Part shown: in pieces, positions 22,681-34,406 of the stretch
Position numbering within the stretch: the first letter of the stretch is position 1
How the letters are laid out: each line of letters begins with the position of its first letter
DNA from: Channallabes apus
Lineage: Eukaryota > Chordata > Actinopteri > Siluriformes > Clariidae
NCBI GenBank assembly: GCA_030522415.1
Contig: CM060126.1
Coordinates: 11,080,352 to 11,144,351 of the forward strand
Direction of reading: 5' to 3'
DNA: 64,000 nucleotides
Position numbers and translations under genes: made by a program
Notes under the pieces: generated by a model
Told to the model about the DNA's origin: nothing
Database searches by the model: none
What the model saw: only the letters and a program-made list of their open reading frames with translations

Positions 22681-24360
22681 ACACAAGAAAAGGCAGCAAT
22701 GCTTCCTGGGACCCTCATTTGCAAGTGTCTTAGTAGAGACTATGTTATAGTTAGTCTGTTGGAAGAATGTGCTTGTGCGTGCTCATTGAGGTGTAACGAA
22801 AAGGTACTGGGTAGGTGGTAGCACATCCAAAACAAGTGCATCATTTAAATAGTGTCTATTATCCTACCTGAGGTGGTCAGGAAACAGGAAACAAATGAAA
22901 GTTGTTTTCCGTTCTGAAAGGTGTAAGGATATTATTCATTAGTTTTTCTTTCTCTTTCTGCCTGCAGCATCATGGTGCTTTGACCAGGCATACTAACATC
23001 CAAGGTGATACACAAACAGACTATGTAATGCCGTCAACACACTGATTGACTATAAACATGAATTCTGATGACTTAAAAAATTTTTTTTTTTATATTCCAC
23101 CCCACTATGTGCCCTCAGATTTCACACTGCAACATTAACGAGAGCTGACACAGGGGATTAGTAGCAGACAGCTGGAATGCCCGACCCTTTTGTGCTACGT
23201 GAATCTCAGCCAAAAGCCTTCTTACCAAGGCCAAAAGAGACCTGGGAAAAAGATTTCTCCTTGGAAATAAACACAAGACTCTGGCCAAAAGGAAGGAATG
23301 TGCCACCAACGGACAAAACAAGTCGGGGACTGCGCGGTGATCAGACAGAAGACATTGTCTAGGAGTTGCAACCTGTAGATCTCTATTTTGATTTTCCTCT
23401 CCTCGTTCAGTTAATGTCACCTTTAGGATGCTGAAATGAAACTCTGTAAGGAAAGAGTCCATATCCCATGTACATACGCTAGCACTGGACACTTGAAACT
23501 AGCACTGTGAAGAAAATTGTAAAACGACCAGGTGATGCTTGTTTAATTTTCAGCTGATGCTTTTCTGCTCAGCATGGAGTTAACATAGTCTTTGTCAAAT
23601 CAGGCTGTTAATATTTCCTGCAGAATTTTCATTTGTCTCATCATTGTGTGTAGATAGAGATTCTCGTGAAATACTTAAACCACACACACACACACACACA
23701 CAAAACATGCCACATGTCTAGATCATATTTGTGTTTTTATTCTGATGTTCGATGTTAACTTTACTATATCCTTGACCTGAACTGTGCAGAGTATTGAGCA
23801 GTCCCTTTTGTATTTTGCATGCTAAAGCAATAATATAAGAATATTTCAATGAGAAAGAAAAATGTTGTGCATTCCATGTTGAAAAAAACAACATATTGTT
23901 AAAAACATCTTTTGTGAATAATTCTGAGACATTTCTAATCATTATGCAAATGATTTCTGAAATAATTATATTCCCATACTGTACATAGACTAATAATAAT
24001 CAGTTATATTAACTTCCAGAAATTCTGTCAATCTTAGAATGTTAATTATGCAAAATGTAAAGTAATTATGGAGAATAAAATCAGAATAAAGTATGAGCTT
24101 TGAAAACGCTAAACACTTGGGAGATGGTGATGATTTAATCAATATATATTATATAAATGTATATTAATTATATAAATAAATATATCTGAAAGCAGTGCTG
24201 TGCCTCACTAGCTTTACTTAAATAGCGACATTTGGTGATGCAATTAAAGGATACTAAATATAAAATTTTAAATGAATAAATATGATTCACATATTAGTAT
24301 AAGTCCTTTGTGCTCATCAAAAAGAAAATTAGCTTTAGGTGCTTTGCCTCTTTGTGGAAA
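22681..24360. other. No gene; unique, with a (CA)n tract
   Basis: Non-repetitive to about 23500, then strongly AT-rich. (CA)n at 23680-23702. A 125-codon open frame on the minus strand (23492-23115) has no motif, no splice context and overlaps another frame, so it is not called. Confidence 0.3.
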
Positions 24361-24700
24361 TGACAGGGAAATGATGTTACAGGGATTCGATGGCATTGCA
24401 GCAGCTTGGTGAGTGTTTCTATGGTAACTCATGAGTCTGGTCACGCCTCATTAGAGGACACAGCGTTTTTGCGTAGCCCAGATAGTTCCGGAATCTACTC
24501 TCTCCATGCTAATTGCCTTCGGATACCATTGGCTCGCCGCGCACAGCAGTGTCACACTCCCCGATGAGAATCTATCTGACGGCAAACGTTCAACCTTTCA
24601 TGGCACAGACAGTGTTCGTAAGGATCAGGCAGTTCTGTCCCTCGGATAATTACTGAGCACTTCCTCTTCTGTGGGCTTCTTAAGAAATCATGAACCAATC
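24361..24700. other. Unique GC-balanced island; conserved-element candidate
   Basis: An island of balanced composition with many CpGs (GGCTCGCCGCGCACAGCAG) between very AT-rich flanks, without a repeat signature or an ORF. This is the usual appearance of a conserved regulatory element; not testable here. Confidence 0.3.
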
Positions 24701-25291
24701 AGATCTCATAAAAGCATATTTTTAGGAACACCTGTGTGATTAGGGTGACAGGTGCATTTGAGTTGCAGTTCAATGTGATCTGTTGAATTGTTTTTTACCT
24801 GAGCTAAGAGGACTGTGGCTAAACTAAATTAAGAACTTGTCAAATATCTGATGGCACTGGAATCAAATTGTAAAAGCGTGGTTCTGGGAGCATTTTTACA
24901 CATGAATCAGCCAAAACACTTTTAAAGGACTAATTAAAAGTAAACATTATTTAAAAACAAAAAAAAAAAGATTCATAAAGCTGTGATCAGTATGGATATA
25001 ATGTGACATTGTTAATCAGAGATGTTGCTAATTTAATAATTTTTGTTAGCTTTTTTAAATAAATCTGTATATTTTAAGTAACCAAACTGTGACCATGGGT
25101 CATATTTTTTTTAGAAACCTTTAATTAACTAAAGTGGAAAATGAAAACAAGTACAACTTTAGGAAAATGAATCTTTGCGATTTACTGACTGTTAATCAGT
25201 CAATAAGTAATTTAAACTGTTGATATACAGTAAAACGTACAGAGCACCAGAGTGGCTATAGAATATAGAATTAATTCTCATTTTAATAAAG
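24701..25291. other. AT-rich, no feature
   Basis: AT-rich unique sequence; nothing supported. Confidence 0.35.
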
Positions 25292-25305
25292 ATGTGCACA
25301 ATTTA

Positions 25306-25436
25306 GGCGGCACGGTGGTGTAGTGGTTAGCACTGTCGCCTTGCACCTCCAGGGTCCGGGTTCGATTCCCGGCCAGGCTCGATTCCCGTCTCTGTGCGCA
25401 TGGAGTTTGCATGTAAGCGGTATAGAAAATGAATGA
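25306..25436 (+). repeat. Internally deleted SINE with perfect 14-bp target duplication
   Basis: The head GGCGGCACGGTGGTGTAG and the B box are near identical to the 17566 copy. The body is cut after GGAGTTTGCATG and jumps directly to AAGCGGTATAGAAAATGA at the 3' end, so about 220 bp of the middle is missing. ATGTGCACAATTTA flanks both ends (25292-25305, 25437-25450), so it either inserted in the short form or lost the middle without harm to the ends. Confidence 0.95.
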
Positions 25437-25450
25437 ATGTGCACAATTTA

Positions 25451-25779
25451 ATAAAATTGTAAATTTAAAGTAAATTGACTACACAAGATCTCACACCATA
25501 TTTTTGTCAGCATTTGAATTTTAATAATTTATTTATTTTGGATTTAAATTTAGTAAAATGAGCACCAGGTAGTAAAATAAATGAACAAATTACAAAAAAT
25601 ATATGACGTGACCATTCCAGGACTTCCAGGACACCCACATTTCAGGTTTTTGTGAGACAGAAATTACACTAAGATCATATTTCTTATTAATTTTCTTGTT
25701 AATATTATACATTGTGCAATACAATTCATGTGAAATGCAAACAAACAAAAAAAAAAAACAATAACCAGGTTGCAAAAGT
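25451..25779. other. AT-rich, no feature
   Basis: AT-rich sequence; no repeat or gene recognised. Confidence 0.3.
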
Positions 25780-26760
25780 GTTAGCATACTCTTTAATGGG
25801 ACATGCAACTTTGTTCAAAATTAACCAATTATACAAAACGTATGTTCAAAAGTGATGCTGATTAATGCCAAGTAAAGATCAGCTGTTTCTGTATGATTCT
25901 TAGTTTTCATCTAACATTCATCCATGGTCTCCAAAGAGCTTACAAGGCATCTAGAAGATCGTATTGATGAAATGTATCAATCAGGACAAGGGTACGAAAG
26001 GATATCTGAAACGTTATCCAAATCATGGAACTCTGGGAAAGCCAATGTCAAAAAGTAGAGAATGTGATTTTATTTGATTAGTTTATTTGAACAGTTCCAG
26101 ACAAACAACATAATTACACAGAAGTATAGTTAAAACCCTAACACCATATCTTATGTTAAAATTAATCAATAGTTTATAAATTAATTTTAGGTTATAAAAA
26201 AATGCCACTAGTGATAATACTAACAGTGACAGATGATTAAATGATTAAAGGCTTAAATTTTCCTACACCAAAAACAAAAACAATGTCTAAAATATAAAAG
26301 TTATATAGACCTTAAACATTGCATTAAACGATTTACAGAAATCTGGCCATGTCATGCATGTGAAAACAAACTCTCATATTATTCACAAAAACAAGGAAGG
26401 GCATCACCCAAAAAACCACCTTTCCCATTGTGAAGCATGGTGGTGGCAGCATCATGCTATAGAGCTGTTTCTTATCAGCTGCTACTGGGATTTACAAAAT
26501 AGGGGGACTCTGAGCCAGCTTCAAATACCAATCTAATCCAACAAATCTAGAAATTTTACCTTCTAGCATGATAACAACCCAAAGCACAAATCCAAGACAA
26601 CAAAAGAATGGCTTTAGAAGAAGAGTAGGATTCATGTTTTGGAATGGCTCAGCCAGAGTCTAGGCATGAAGCCAATCAAAAAGCTTATGCCATGATTTGA
26701 CGAAGGTTGTGAAAAGGATATCTTCATGCAATTTGATTTGTAGAAGATTAAGCAAAGTTG
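25780..26760 (+). mobile_element. Tc1-like relic, family E, with an internal insertion
   Basis: 25921-26055 encodes the HTH start of a Tc1-type transposase (KELTRHLEDRIDEMYQSGQG, then YERISETLSKSW). The gene is interrupted by about 280 bp of AT-rich DNA (26057-26335), then continues with the catalytic core: NHL..VKHGGGSIML at 26413-26460 and DPKHKSKTTKEW near 26575-26615. It is pseudogenic through stops, frameshifts and the insertion. Confidence 0.82.
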
Positions 26761-26769
26761 TTATTTATA

Positions 26770-26895
26770 ACTTGGTTGCCACTGTTGGACCCTTGAGCAA
26801 GGCCCTCAATGGCAACCTGGTGGCCGTGGGGTTTGAACCTGTGACCTTCTGAACCGTAGTCCAATGCCTTAACCACTGATCTACTGTACCCCAGT
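26770..26895 (-). repeat. tRNA-derived SINE head fragment
   Basis: The complement carries B-box-like GGTTCAAACCCC and an A-box-like segment (complement of CCTTAACCACTGATCTAC), plus the typical CCTTGAGCAAGGCCCTCAA block. Confidence 0.65.
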
Positions 26896-27264
26896 ACTAG
26901 TTATGAATATTTATGTAATCAGGTTAATGTAGTTTTTCCTCCTAACAATTAATTTTATTTTGTATTTCACTTGAATATTATTGTATACAAACTGTAGCTA
27001 AAATCCAAGATAATTTTTCAAATTTTTTGAAACATGCATTTTAACAAAAACCTGCAATAATCACAAGACCTGGGGGTGGGGGTGAGTTAAAAAAAAAAAT
27101 ATATATATGTTAAACAGTAATTTTTGTATAATCATAGACAGAGGAGTAGCCATACAGTAACAGCACATGTGGTATTGTGTAAGATTAGGTTAGCTTTTGG
27201 GAGATTTCCAAATTCCAGACTGTATAGCCTCAGCGTGAAGTAATGAATATAGGGAATGTATGAA
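26896..27264. other. No gene; AT-rich
   Basis: AT-rich; possibly the frayed 3' end of the neighbouring Tc1. No supported feature. Confidence 0.3.
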
Positions 27265-27480
27265 ATGTTCAGATTTAAAAAAAGAAAAAAAAAGAAAAAG
27301 AGGGACCCTTCCAAGAAAAAAGGCAGCTTGAAGTTGAAAAAGGGGAGGTAAGCTTTGAGAGGAGGAAGTTAAGATGAGAGCAGGGGCGAGGAAGAGGGGC
27401 GAGACTTTAGAGCAGGGGCCAGGCAAAGGAGAGAAGCAGGAGCAGGGGGATGGGATATGAGGAGGGGACTTGCTTGGACA
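27265..27480 (+). repeat. Purine-rich tract
   Basis: About 200 bases in which the plus strand is nearly all A and G (AAAGAAAAAGAGGG, GAGGAAGAGGGGCGAG). Such mirror-like polypurine tracts can form triplex (H-) DNA. Frames on the opposite strand are low-complexity. Confidence 0.6.
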
Positions 27481-28260
27481 TAAGAGAGAAATCAGCTGTA
27501 CAGCACAAACTGTACACTGATTAGTTTTCACTAATGGGCCTCCGCAAAATAACACCTTTAACTCATTTAAGTCAGCTTTAATTCTGTCATTTGCCTTTGG
27601 GACTTTCTTTCTGTGCTGTTCTTTCAGTTAATCATTTGACTGAACTCAAACCAATTTGGTTTTGCAGTTTACTTAAGGTAAAGCACAACTGGCAATTCTA
27701 CAAATTCAGCAGATCTTCAATCCTCCCAGCTGTCCTCGCTCTCATTATGTGGACTGTATTTTTATGACCAATGTGGTACCACTGGGGGAAAGAAGAAGAA
27801 AAAAAAAAAGACACATACTGCACTAATATACACCGGCTAACACATTATTTTCTGGCTGTGTTCCATCACACTGTCCGAGCTCAGTGTGCTTTCCCATGGG
27901 GAATCAGGGTGTGTGTACTGTAGTGCGAGTGCCTCTATAGCAGCCTGTGTTTACGCACGGTGCTTGCGGTTCCACTGTTTTCATGCCTGCGGTGTGTGGG
28001 CACAGGCCTGGCCGATACGACTGCTACCACTTGTACTTATCTTCAACAGGGACCAAGCGGAAGGGAAGACGGAGCTGTGTACGACACAGATAATGATTTC
28101 ATCCCCTGTAGGAGAAGTCACTGTTTATGCAGTTCTATCCAATTTGATCTAAATAACCTGAGTGCCTCCAATGGCATTCCCGTAATTGCTCCGGCTTGTG
28201 GTATATTAAGTGATGGTATCATGCTGTGGCAATCACACATACACATTTATTTATAGGTGC
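27481..28260. other. Unique non-coding; conserved-element candidate at 27860-28230
   Basis: 27860-28230 is GC-balanced with two overlapping short frames (88 and 98 codons) and no motif. Candidate conserved non-coding DNA only. Confidence 0.25.
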
Positions 28261-29271
28261 TGAAAAGCTTTTGTGTTAAACATTATTCTGCATGGAATTT
28301 GGCATGTTCATTTGAAAGAAAGCAAATTAAAAAACAGGTATCTTTTGTTATAATTACCTCTAGAAATTATAATTCAAGCACGATGTCAGATTGTTGGGCA
28401 CAGTTATATGAATGAAGTTATTAATTGAGGACCATACATTTTTGGAATTTGTCTATGTACTTGTGGCAGTTACACAGTGGCAGGTGGGGCAGTGCTCCAT
28501 CGGACTGAAGTTCAACAATTGTTGATGTTTATATTGTTTATGTGACCAACAATTTTAGAAAAGAAACTGTACTATTTAATAGATAACCTATTTGCTCACT
28601 TTTCTAAATGTTGCACAATCATCGGGCATCGTTTTTCACCAACTCGTACTGTTCTAGAGAGTTATTATTGTTTCTAGTGGTTAAAATGGGAACTGCATCC
28701 TGCATTAATAGAACCCATAGGGAAAGGACTCATGCTGCCCCATGCTCAAATTGTGACCACTTGAAGAAGAGCAGTGAAAAGGGCAATTAATGCATTGGTG
28801 GATTTTCTGGAAAATTTTACAGAACGAAAGAACAACAGTATATCAATGTGTAATTAAATTGCAAGTGCACTCATGTGCCTGTGATATGCGGAACTATGTG
28901 CAGTTGATAATGACTGTACAACTGAAATGTGGGTGCACCATGTTGAGCTTGTTTCTTACACAAAGTGCGAAGAAAAAGTAAATCCCACTTTCCCATGGTC
29001 AATTTTCGGGACTAGTTGCACAACTATTGAATGACTTTTGAGACAAAGTTGGACTGAAATTCATGCAACTCTGGATAAACGTCTTACCCCTATTGTAATA
29101 TGCCTCAATGGCATTTAAACTCACTTGCTGTTTTGAACACAGCTGAATGAAAGCATGCTTGAAATCACTTAAAATAAGTTGTATGTTGGATATTTTCCTT
29201 GCCACCATCTTCTCTGAGATTCTGTAAAGCTTATGATAATGGCTGTTGCTAGGAATGCTAAATAAACACAA
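28261..29271. other. No gene recognised
   Basis: AT-leaning sequence. A 90-codon frame on the minus strand (29271-28999) shows no recognised domain. It may be older transposon debris next to the mariner relic. Confidence 0.25.
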
Positions 29272-29597
29272 GGGGCATTCAAGTCAAATCTGGACGTTTG
29301 ATTGTGCAGAATAACACAACATGGTTATGAGAGTAAAAACTAAATTTAATTCTCTATATAATGCCCTCTGATACATGAATGCACTTATTCTTGTGTTTCA
29401 CTAGTGCTTGGATGCTACCAAGGTAGAAAGTTTTCTCTGTATACTGGAACCGGGAGTAGATTGCCTGCTTCGCATCTGAAATGCTGGGCTCCCAGGAACT
29501 CCTTTGATGGACCAAACATGCAGAAAATGGTTTGGAGTAAGAACAGAACTGTCCAGAGGACATGGTGATAACTTCTAGTTGAGTTCCTGTAATGTAT
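29272..29597 (-). mobile_element. Mariner-like relic, 3' part, cut by a LINE
   Basis: GGCATTCAAGTCAAATCTGG at the left end resembles a mariner-type terminal repeat and recurs at 49468 (GGCCGTTCAAGTCAAACCAGG). The minus strand of 29354-29600 encodes the transposase C-terminus: FYLGSIQALVKHKNKCI in one frame and SVLTPNHFLHVWSIKG in the next, matching the D-x-F-hydrophobic-G-P-x-K and F-Y-x-x-G-I-x-x-L-V patterns of mariners. One frameshift separates them. The L2 tail begins exactly where the frame stops. Confidence 0.65.
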
Positions 29598-32185
29598 TTC
29601 AATTCAATTCAATTCAATTTTATTTATATAGCGCTTTTAACAATGGTCATTGTCTCAAAGCAGTTTCACAAAAATGAAAGAAAATTTACCAAAAAAATAA
29701 AATAAAATAAAATAATAATAATAATAATAATAATTTTAGAAAATAAAATAATTGGAAGTGTGTGTGTGTGAGAAAAATGTGTAGATAATAATAATGAGAC
29801 GAATGAATGAAATCTCTCTGATGAGCAAGCCAAGGGTGACGGCGACGGTGGCAAGGAAAAACTCCCTGAGATGGCATTAGGAAGAAACCTTGAGAGGAAC
29901 CAGACTCAACAGGGAACCCATCCTCATTTGGGCGATAACAGATAGAAATGATACAACATTATGTGTGTTGTGCAGGTGAAAATTCAATATGACCGAAATT
30001 ATTTAAATTGACATGAAGATCAGTTCAGCATAGGGACGAGTCAGTAGGTGCAGAGGGCAGATGAGGTCTGGATCACTGGAAGCACAGGAGCAGCATGTGT
30101 AGCTCCAACTTCATAAAGCTGAATCCAGCTGGAGCTGGTCCTTCTCTGGATGCCTCAGGAACCTCGCAGGGTCGACCTTTTGTCTACTGAAGCTGGCACA
30201 ATCTCCCGATGCCTCGGGATGGGTAGAGAAATACAGAACAGATGGGGAGAATTAGCGTAGTTGCCATTCAGGATAGGTGTACTGGAGTATGAGGTTATGG
30301 GATGAATTACAGTATGTGTATGCCAGATTAAAAAGATGCGTCTTGAGTCTACTTTTGAACTGAGAAACCGTGTCTGTTCCCGAACACTGTCTGGAAGGCT
30401 ATTCCAAAGCTTTGGAGCTAAATATGAAAATGCCCTACCCCCTTTTGTAGATTTTGAAATTCTGGGGACTACCAGAAGTCCGGAGTTTTGTGATCTTAAG
30501 GCGCGTGGTGGATTGTAGCGTATCAGAAGACTGGTTAGGTATGTGGGAGCTAAACCATTTAAGGCCTTGTATGTAAGTAATACTATTTTGTAATTTATTC
30601 TAGACTGAACAGGTAGTCAGTGCAGGGATGATAATATTGGGGTTATATGATCATATTTTCTGGATCTAGTGAGAAACTTGGCGGCTGCATTTTGGACTAA
30701 CTGAAGCTTGTTTATTGAGGATGCAGGACAACCACCTAGTAATGGATTACAATAGTCCAGTCTGGAGGTCATGAATGCATGAACTAGCTTTTCTGCATCA
30801 GATACGGATAAGATACTCCTAAGTTTAGCAATATTTCGAAGATGGAAAAAGGCTGTTTTTGTGATATTTGAAATGTGATTTTCAAAAGACAAGTTACTGT
30901 CTAATATTACGCCCAGATCTTTTACTGTCGAGCTGGTAGTAACAGTACATCCTTCTAAGCGCAGGCTGAATTGTGAAAGCTGTTGTGTGCTGGATTTTGG
31001 GTCAATAAGTAATATCTCTGTCTTATCTGAATTTAATAAAAGAAAGTTATTGGTCATCCAATCTTTTATGTCCTGGACACACTCGGTTAATCTAGACAAC
31101 TTAGGTATTTCGTCTGGTTTAGTTGAGATATATAATTGGGTATCATCAGCATAACAATGGAAACTAATCCCATGTCTTCTGATGATATTACCCAAGGGAA
31201 GCATGTATATTGAGAACAACAGAGGTCCTAAAACTGACCCTTGTGGGACCCCATATTTCACTGGCATTACACCAGACGGTTCTCCATTTAGATCTACAAA
31301 ATGGTAGTGATCAGACAGGTAAGATCTAAACCATTTTAATGCCTGTCCCTGAATACCTATATAATTTTGTAAGCGATCTATGAGAATATTATGATCTACA
31401 GTGTCGAATGCAGCACTAAGATCGAGCAGGACTAGCAATGAGATGCAGCCTTGGTCTGAAGCTAAAAACAAGTCGTTTGTAATCTTAACTAGTGCAGTTT
31501 CTGTGCTATGATGGGGCCTGAAACCTGACTGAAATTCTTCAACGATGTTGTTATCCTGCAAGAATGTGCATATTTGAGCTGATATTACTTTTTCTAGTAT
31601 TTTTGATATGAACAGAAGTTTTGAAATCGGTCTGTAATTTATTTCATTCGCGTCCAAATTTGATTTTTTAAGAAGCGGTTTAATAATTGCTAACTTGAAA
31701 GGTTTAGGGACGTGACCTAGATATAATGAAGAATTAATAATGTTTAGGAGTGGCTCTCCAACCGTAAGCATAACTTCTTTTAAAAATCTGGTTGGGATTG
31801 GGTCTAACAGGCACGTTGTTGATTTAGCCGAGGTGATAAGTTTATACAGAACTTTCTGTCCTATACCTGTAAAGCAGTGAAAATCTAAATGTGAAGCTAT
31901 AGGCTGAACTGGATCGTGAGATACTATTAGAGGTTGAACCTCCATTATTTTCTTCCTGATATTATTGATTTTTTCATTAAAGAAGTCCATAAAGTCTTCA
32001 CTTCTAAACTGTGATGTGATACTCTCTGCGGGCATCTTAGGTTTTGTTAGGCGAGCCACTGTACTAAATAAGAACCTGGGATTGTTTTGGTTTCTTGCTA
32101 TCAGTTGGCTAAGATGCTCAGTCCTAGCAGTTTTTAGAGCCTGTCTGTAGCTGCACATACTGTCTTTATACACAATTCTAAGAAC
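29598..32185 (-). mobile_element. L2-type LINE, 5'-truncated
   Basis: Read on the minus strand: a partial ORF2 with reverse transcriptase, a 3' UTR (complement of GGCAAGGAAAAACTCCCTGAG), the terminal block (complement of ATATAGCGCTTTTAACAATGG) and a TTGAA-repeat tail at 29598-29620. The endonuclease domain and ORF1 are missing, so the copy was truncated on insertion, as is usual for LINEs. An (ATA)n tract at 29713-29734 lies within the 3' UTR. Other 3' ends of this lineage are at 1600, 7035 and 20480. Confidence 0.92.
30617..32173 (-). pseudogene. LINE ORF2 reverse transcriptase, truncated and disabled
   Basis: 518 codons of a non-LTR retrotransposon reverse transcriptase, which would copy LINE RNA into the genome at nicked target DNA. 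Residue positions: RT0-1 region about 115-190 ([10 protein letters not shown], then INYRPIS), [12 protein letters not shown] about 217-228, catalytic Asp in [10 protein letters not shown] at 251, [13 protein letters not shown] at 308-320, and YADDTQLY at 341-348 with D343 and D344. All three catalytic aspartates remain. The N-terminal endonuclease is absent. The frame ends at TGA (30617-30619) exactly where the family has the tryptophan of the SLHWLP motif, and the same frame continues with LPVQSRINYK. A second lesion, a one-base deletion or its equivalent near 30365-30375, shifts the frame before KSRLKTHLFNL. The first codon shown is GTG within the element, not a true start. Confidence 0.92.
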
Positions 32186-33931
32186 TTATAGTTTAGTTTT
32201 TCATGTACAGTACCATTGCAGATGTAATGTACCTGCACATCTGCAAGTTAGTGACGTTATTGTTTTTTTCAAGGATCAAGCTGAACGTTCATGGGAACGA
32301 CTCCACCTTGGCCGGTTTCATCATTCTTTAAAACATTTGCACCTTCCTATGTTTCATAGTTAAAATTCAGTTGCCATTTGGGCTTGAAATCTTGTTTTAT
32401 ACCTTCATTCACAGGAAATATCATTCCTAGTAAAACTGGTCTGAAGATGCTCATTTTGAACTCACCTGTATAATCTTGATACCTGTGAATATTGTAAAAA
32501 AAAAAAAAAACCTGTTGAAGCAGCGCACTGTTTTTTTTTCTGAACTTCTCACTGGTGCATTTCATGTGAAAAGGGGATTGGTACATACTGCACAGCAACA
32601 GTGAGGCTTGTGCTGTGTGGCTCTCCCAACAAATCAGGCATATATGCCCAGGTCTTTGTATTACATCCTTGTATGACAAAGTAGTTTATTGTCGTTTACG
32701 CCACCATTAATGTCACAGTGAAGTGCTTCAGTCATGCTACTATTGACTCAGGTTTCTGCTTGCCATTGTCCACCTGCAGGGCCACTCTCAATTAAACCCT
32801 CCCACAAGAAGGTAATGGGCTTTCATGGAACACTTGAGAGGCCGTGCAAACCAGGAGAGGGCTAAATGAGAGTGCTTCTGTCTCTCTCTCCATCTCCCTC
32901 TCTCTCTCATCTCCTATTCACCTGATGGTATTTCCCCTAGTGGGTTTTCTAACTTTCTATCAGATTTTTTTTTTGTTCCTCTACAGAAGCTCCCATTCGA
33001 CATCCGGCATTTTACTTAAAGTAGAAGTGCACGTTGACCCCTAATGCATCACCATAATGCAGGCGGTATCTGGAAAGGCAGGCATGGTGTGGGCCGATTG
33101 GAGGGGTGTGAGCGCAGCCCTTTTGATGTGTGCCCTGGTCGGGTCATGCCTGTCTGCTTGGCTCATGGCTCAGGGGACTCCACGGGACTTCACAACCTTC
33201 TTTCAGAGAGGCCGGGTTTGAAGCGCTGGACCCCCTGCGGTGCACAATGAATGGTCACATACCTAGCCGATAGCCGTTTGTGAAGCGGCCCGGGGGCCGA
33301 AAGAATGGCAGGAAGTGAAGAGAAAGGGCTGGGGGAAGGAGAGAAAGTGCACATGAACTTGGCTGATACCATCTGCTATTTCCTCTGGAACCCCATTTTC
33401 TGCAGCCCCTGGTGCCACCACACTCAATTTTTGACACCGCATTCACTTTATGCGCCCACTTAGATGAAAGTCTGAATGTCCATGTGCACCGGAAAAGCCT
33501 TGTTTTAAAGGTTTCAGATTGAAAGGAAAAGCAATATTCACATCATATGACATATGATAGGCTACTGTTAGCAGCTTCTTATTCCTTCCAGATGTTGGCG
33601 TCCAGCAGAAGGTAAAGTTTCCCTGCTGCACCGTATGGCTGACTTAAAGCTTATATGTGTGCAGGAACCTGCATCATTTATTAATAAATAATAAGAAGGA
33701 TTAGCTCTCTACTGCTTAATTTCCCTATTTGCTTCCAATATAGTAAAGACTAATAATAGGTGCACAGTGAAGAAATAAGGCAAGAAAAAAGGAAGAGAGG
33801 TGAACTCTCTTAATACTTTAATAGAACCCCCAAACTCATCCAACTCCCCCTCTCAGACTGCCTCTGACAAAGGACAAGGGAAATGGACAGATCAAAGGGG
33901 CTTAGTCACTACCTCACACAGCACTCCCATT

Positions 33932-33933
<2 letters not shown>
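32186..33933. other. No gene; unique sequence
   Basis: Nothing recognised. CT-rich run at 32880-32910. 33040-33320 is GC-balanced with scattered CpGs and could be conserved non-coding DNA. Confidence 0.25.
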
Positions 33934-33976
<43 letters not shown>

Positions 33977-33984
33977 GTGTGTGT
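33934..33984 (+). repeat. (GT)n microsatellite
   Basis: About 25 GT units with one GC interruption near the end. Confidence 0.97.
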
Positions 33985-34079
33985 TGCAGTATCATAGTGA
34001 GGACCTAATGTCCCCACAAGGATAGGATAATCTGACAGTTTTGACCTTGTGAAGACAGTCTGCAGGTAAGTAGGGCAAA

Positions 34080-34371
34080 AAACTAGATTAAGAAAATCAT
34101 TAAATTATAAACAAGCAGACAATATTGTAAAAATTAACTAAAAAAGTGGAACAGGAATGTGAAAGTAATGTTCATATTAATCACTATATTGTAGTTACTA
34201 GTTAATAATAATTAATTAGAATAAAGTAGTACAAACAGTCCAACAAAATGATTACAAATTAAATTCTACATTAGTTAACCATAACTAAAGAATAAAATAG
34301 TTTAAAGAATGCATTAAAATTGCATAATGTACCTATATAAATATTCTATTATCGCTGTTGTTCTCTTATTA

Positions 34372-34406
<35 letters not shown>

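Noticed and set aside
23115..23492. 125-codon minus-strand frame
   Set aside because: No motif, not repeat-associated, overlaps another open frame; a chance ORF in balanced DNA is more likely.
33800..33997. 65-codon frame with a Val-Cys run
   Set aside because: Translation of the (GT)n microsatellite.
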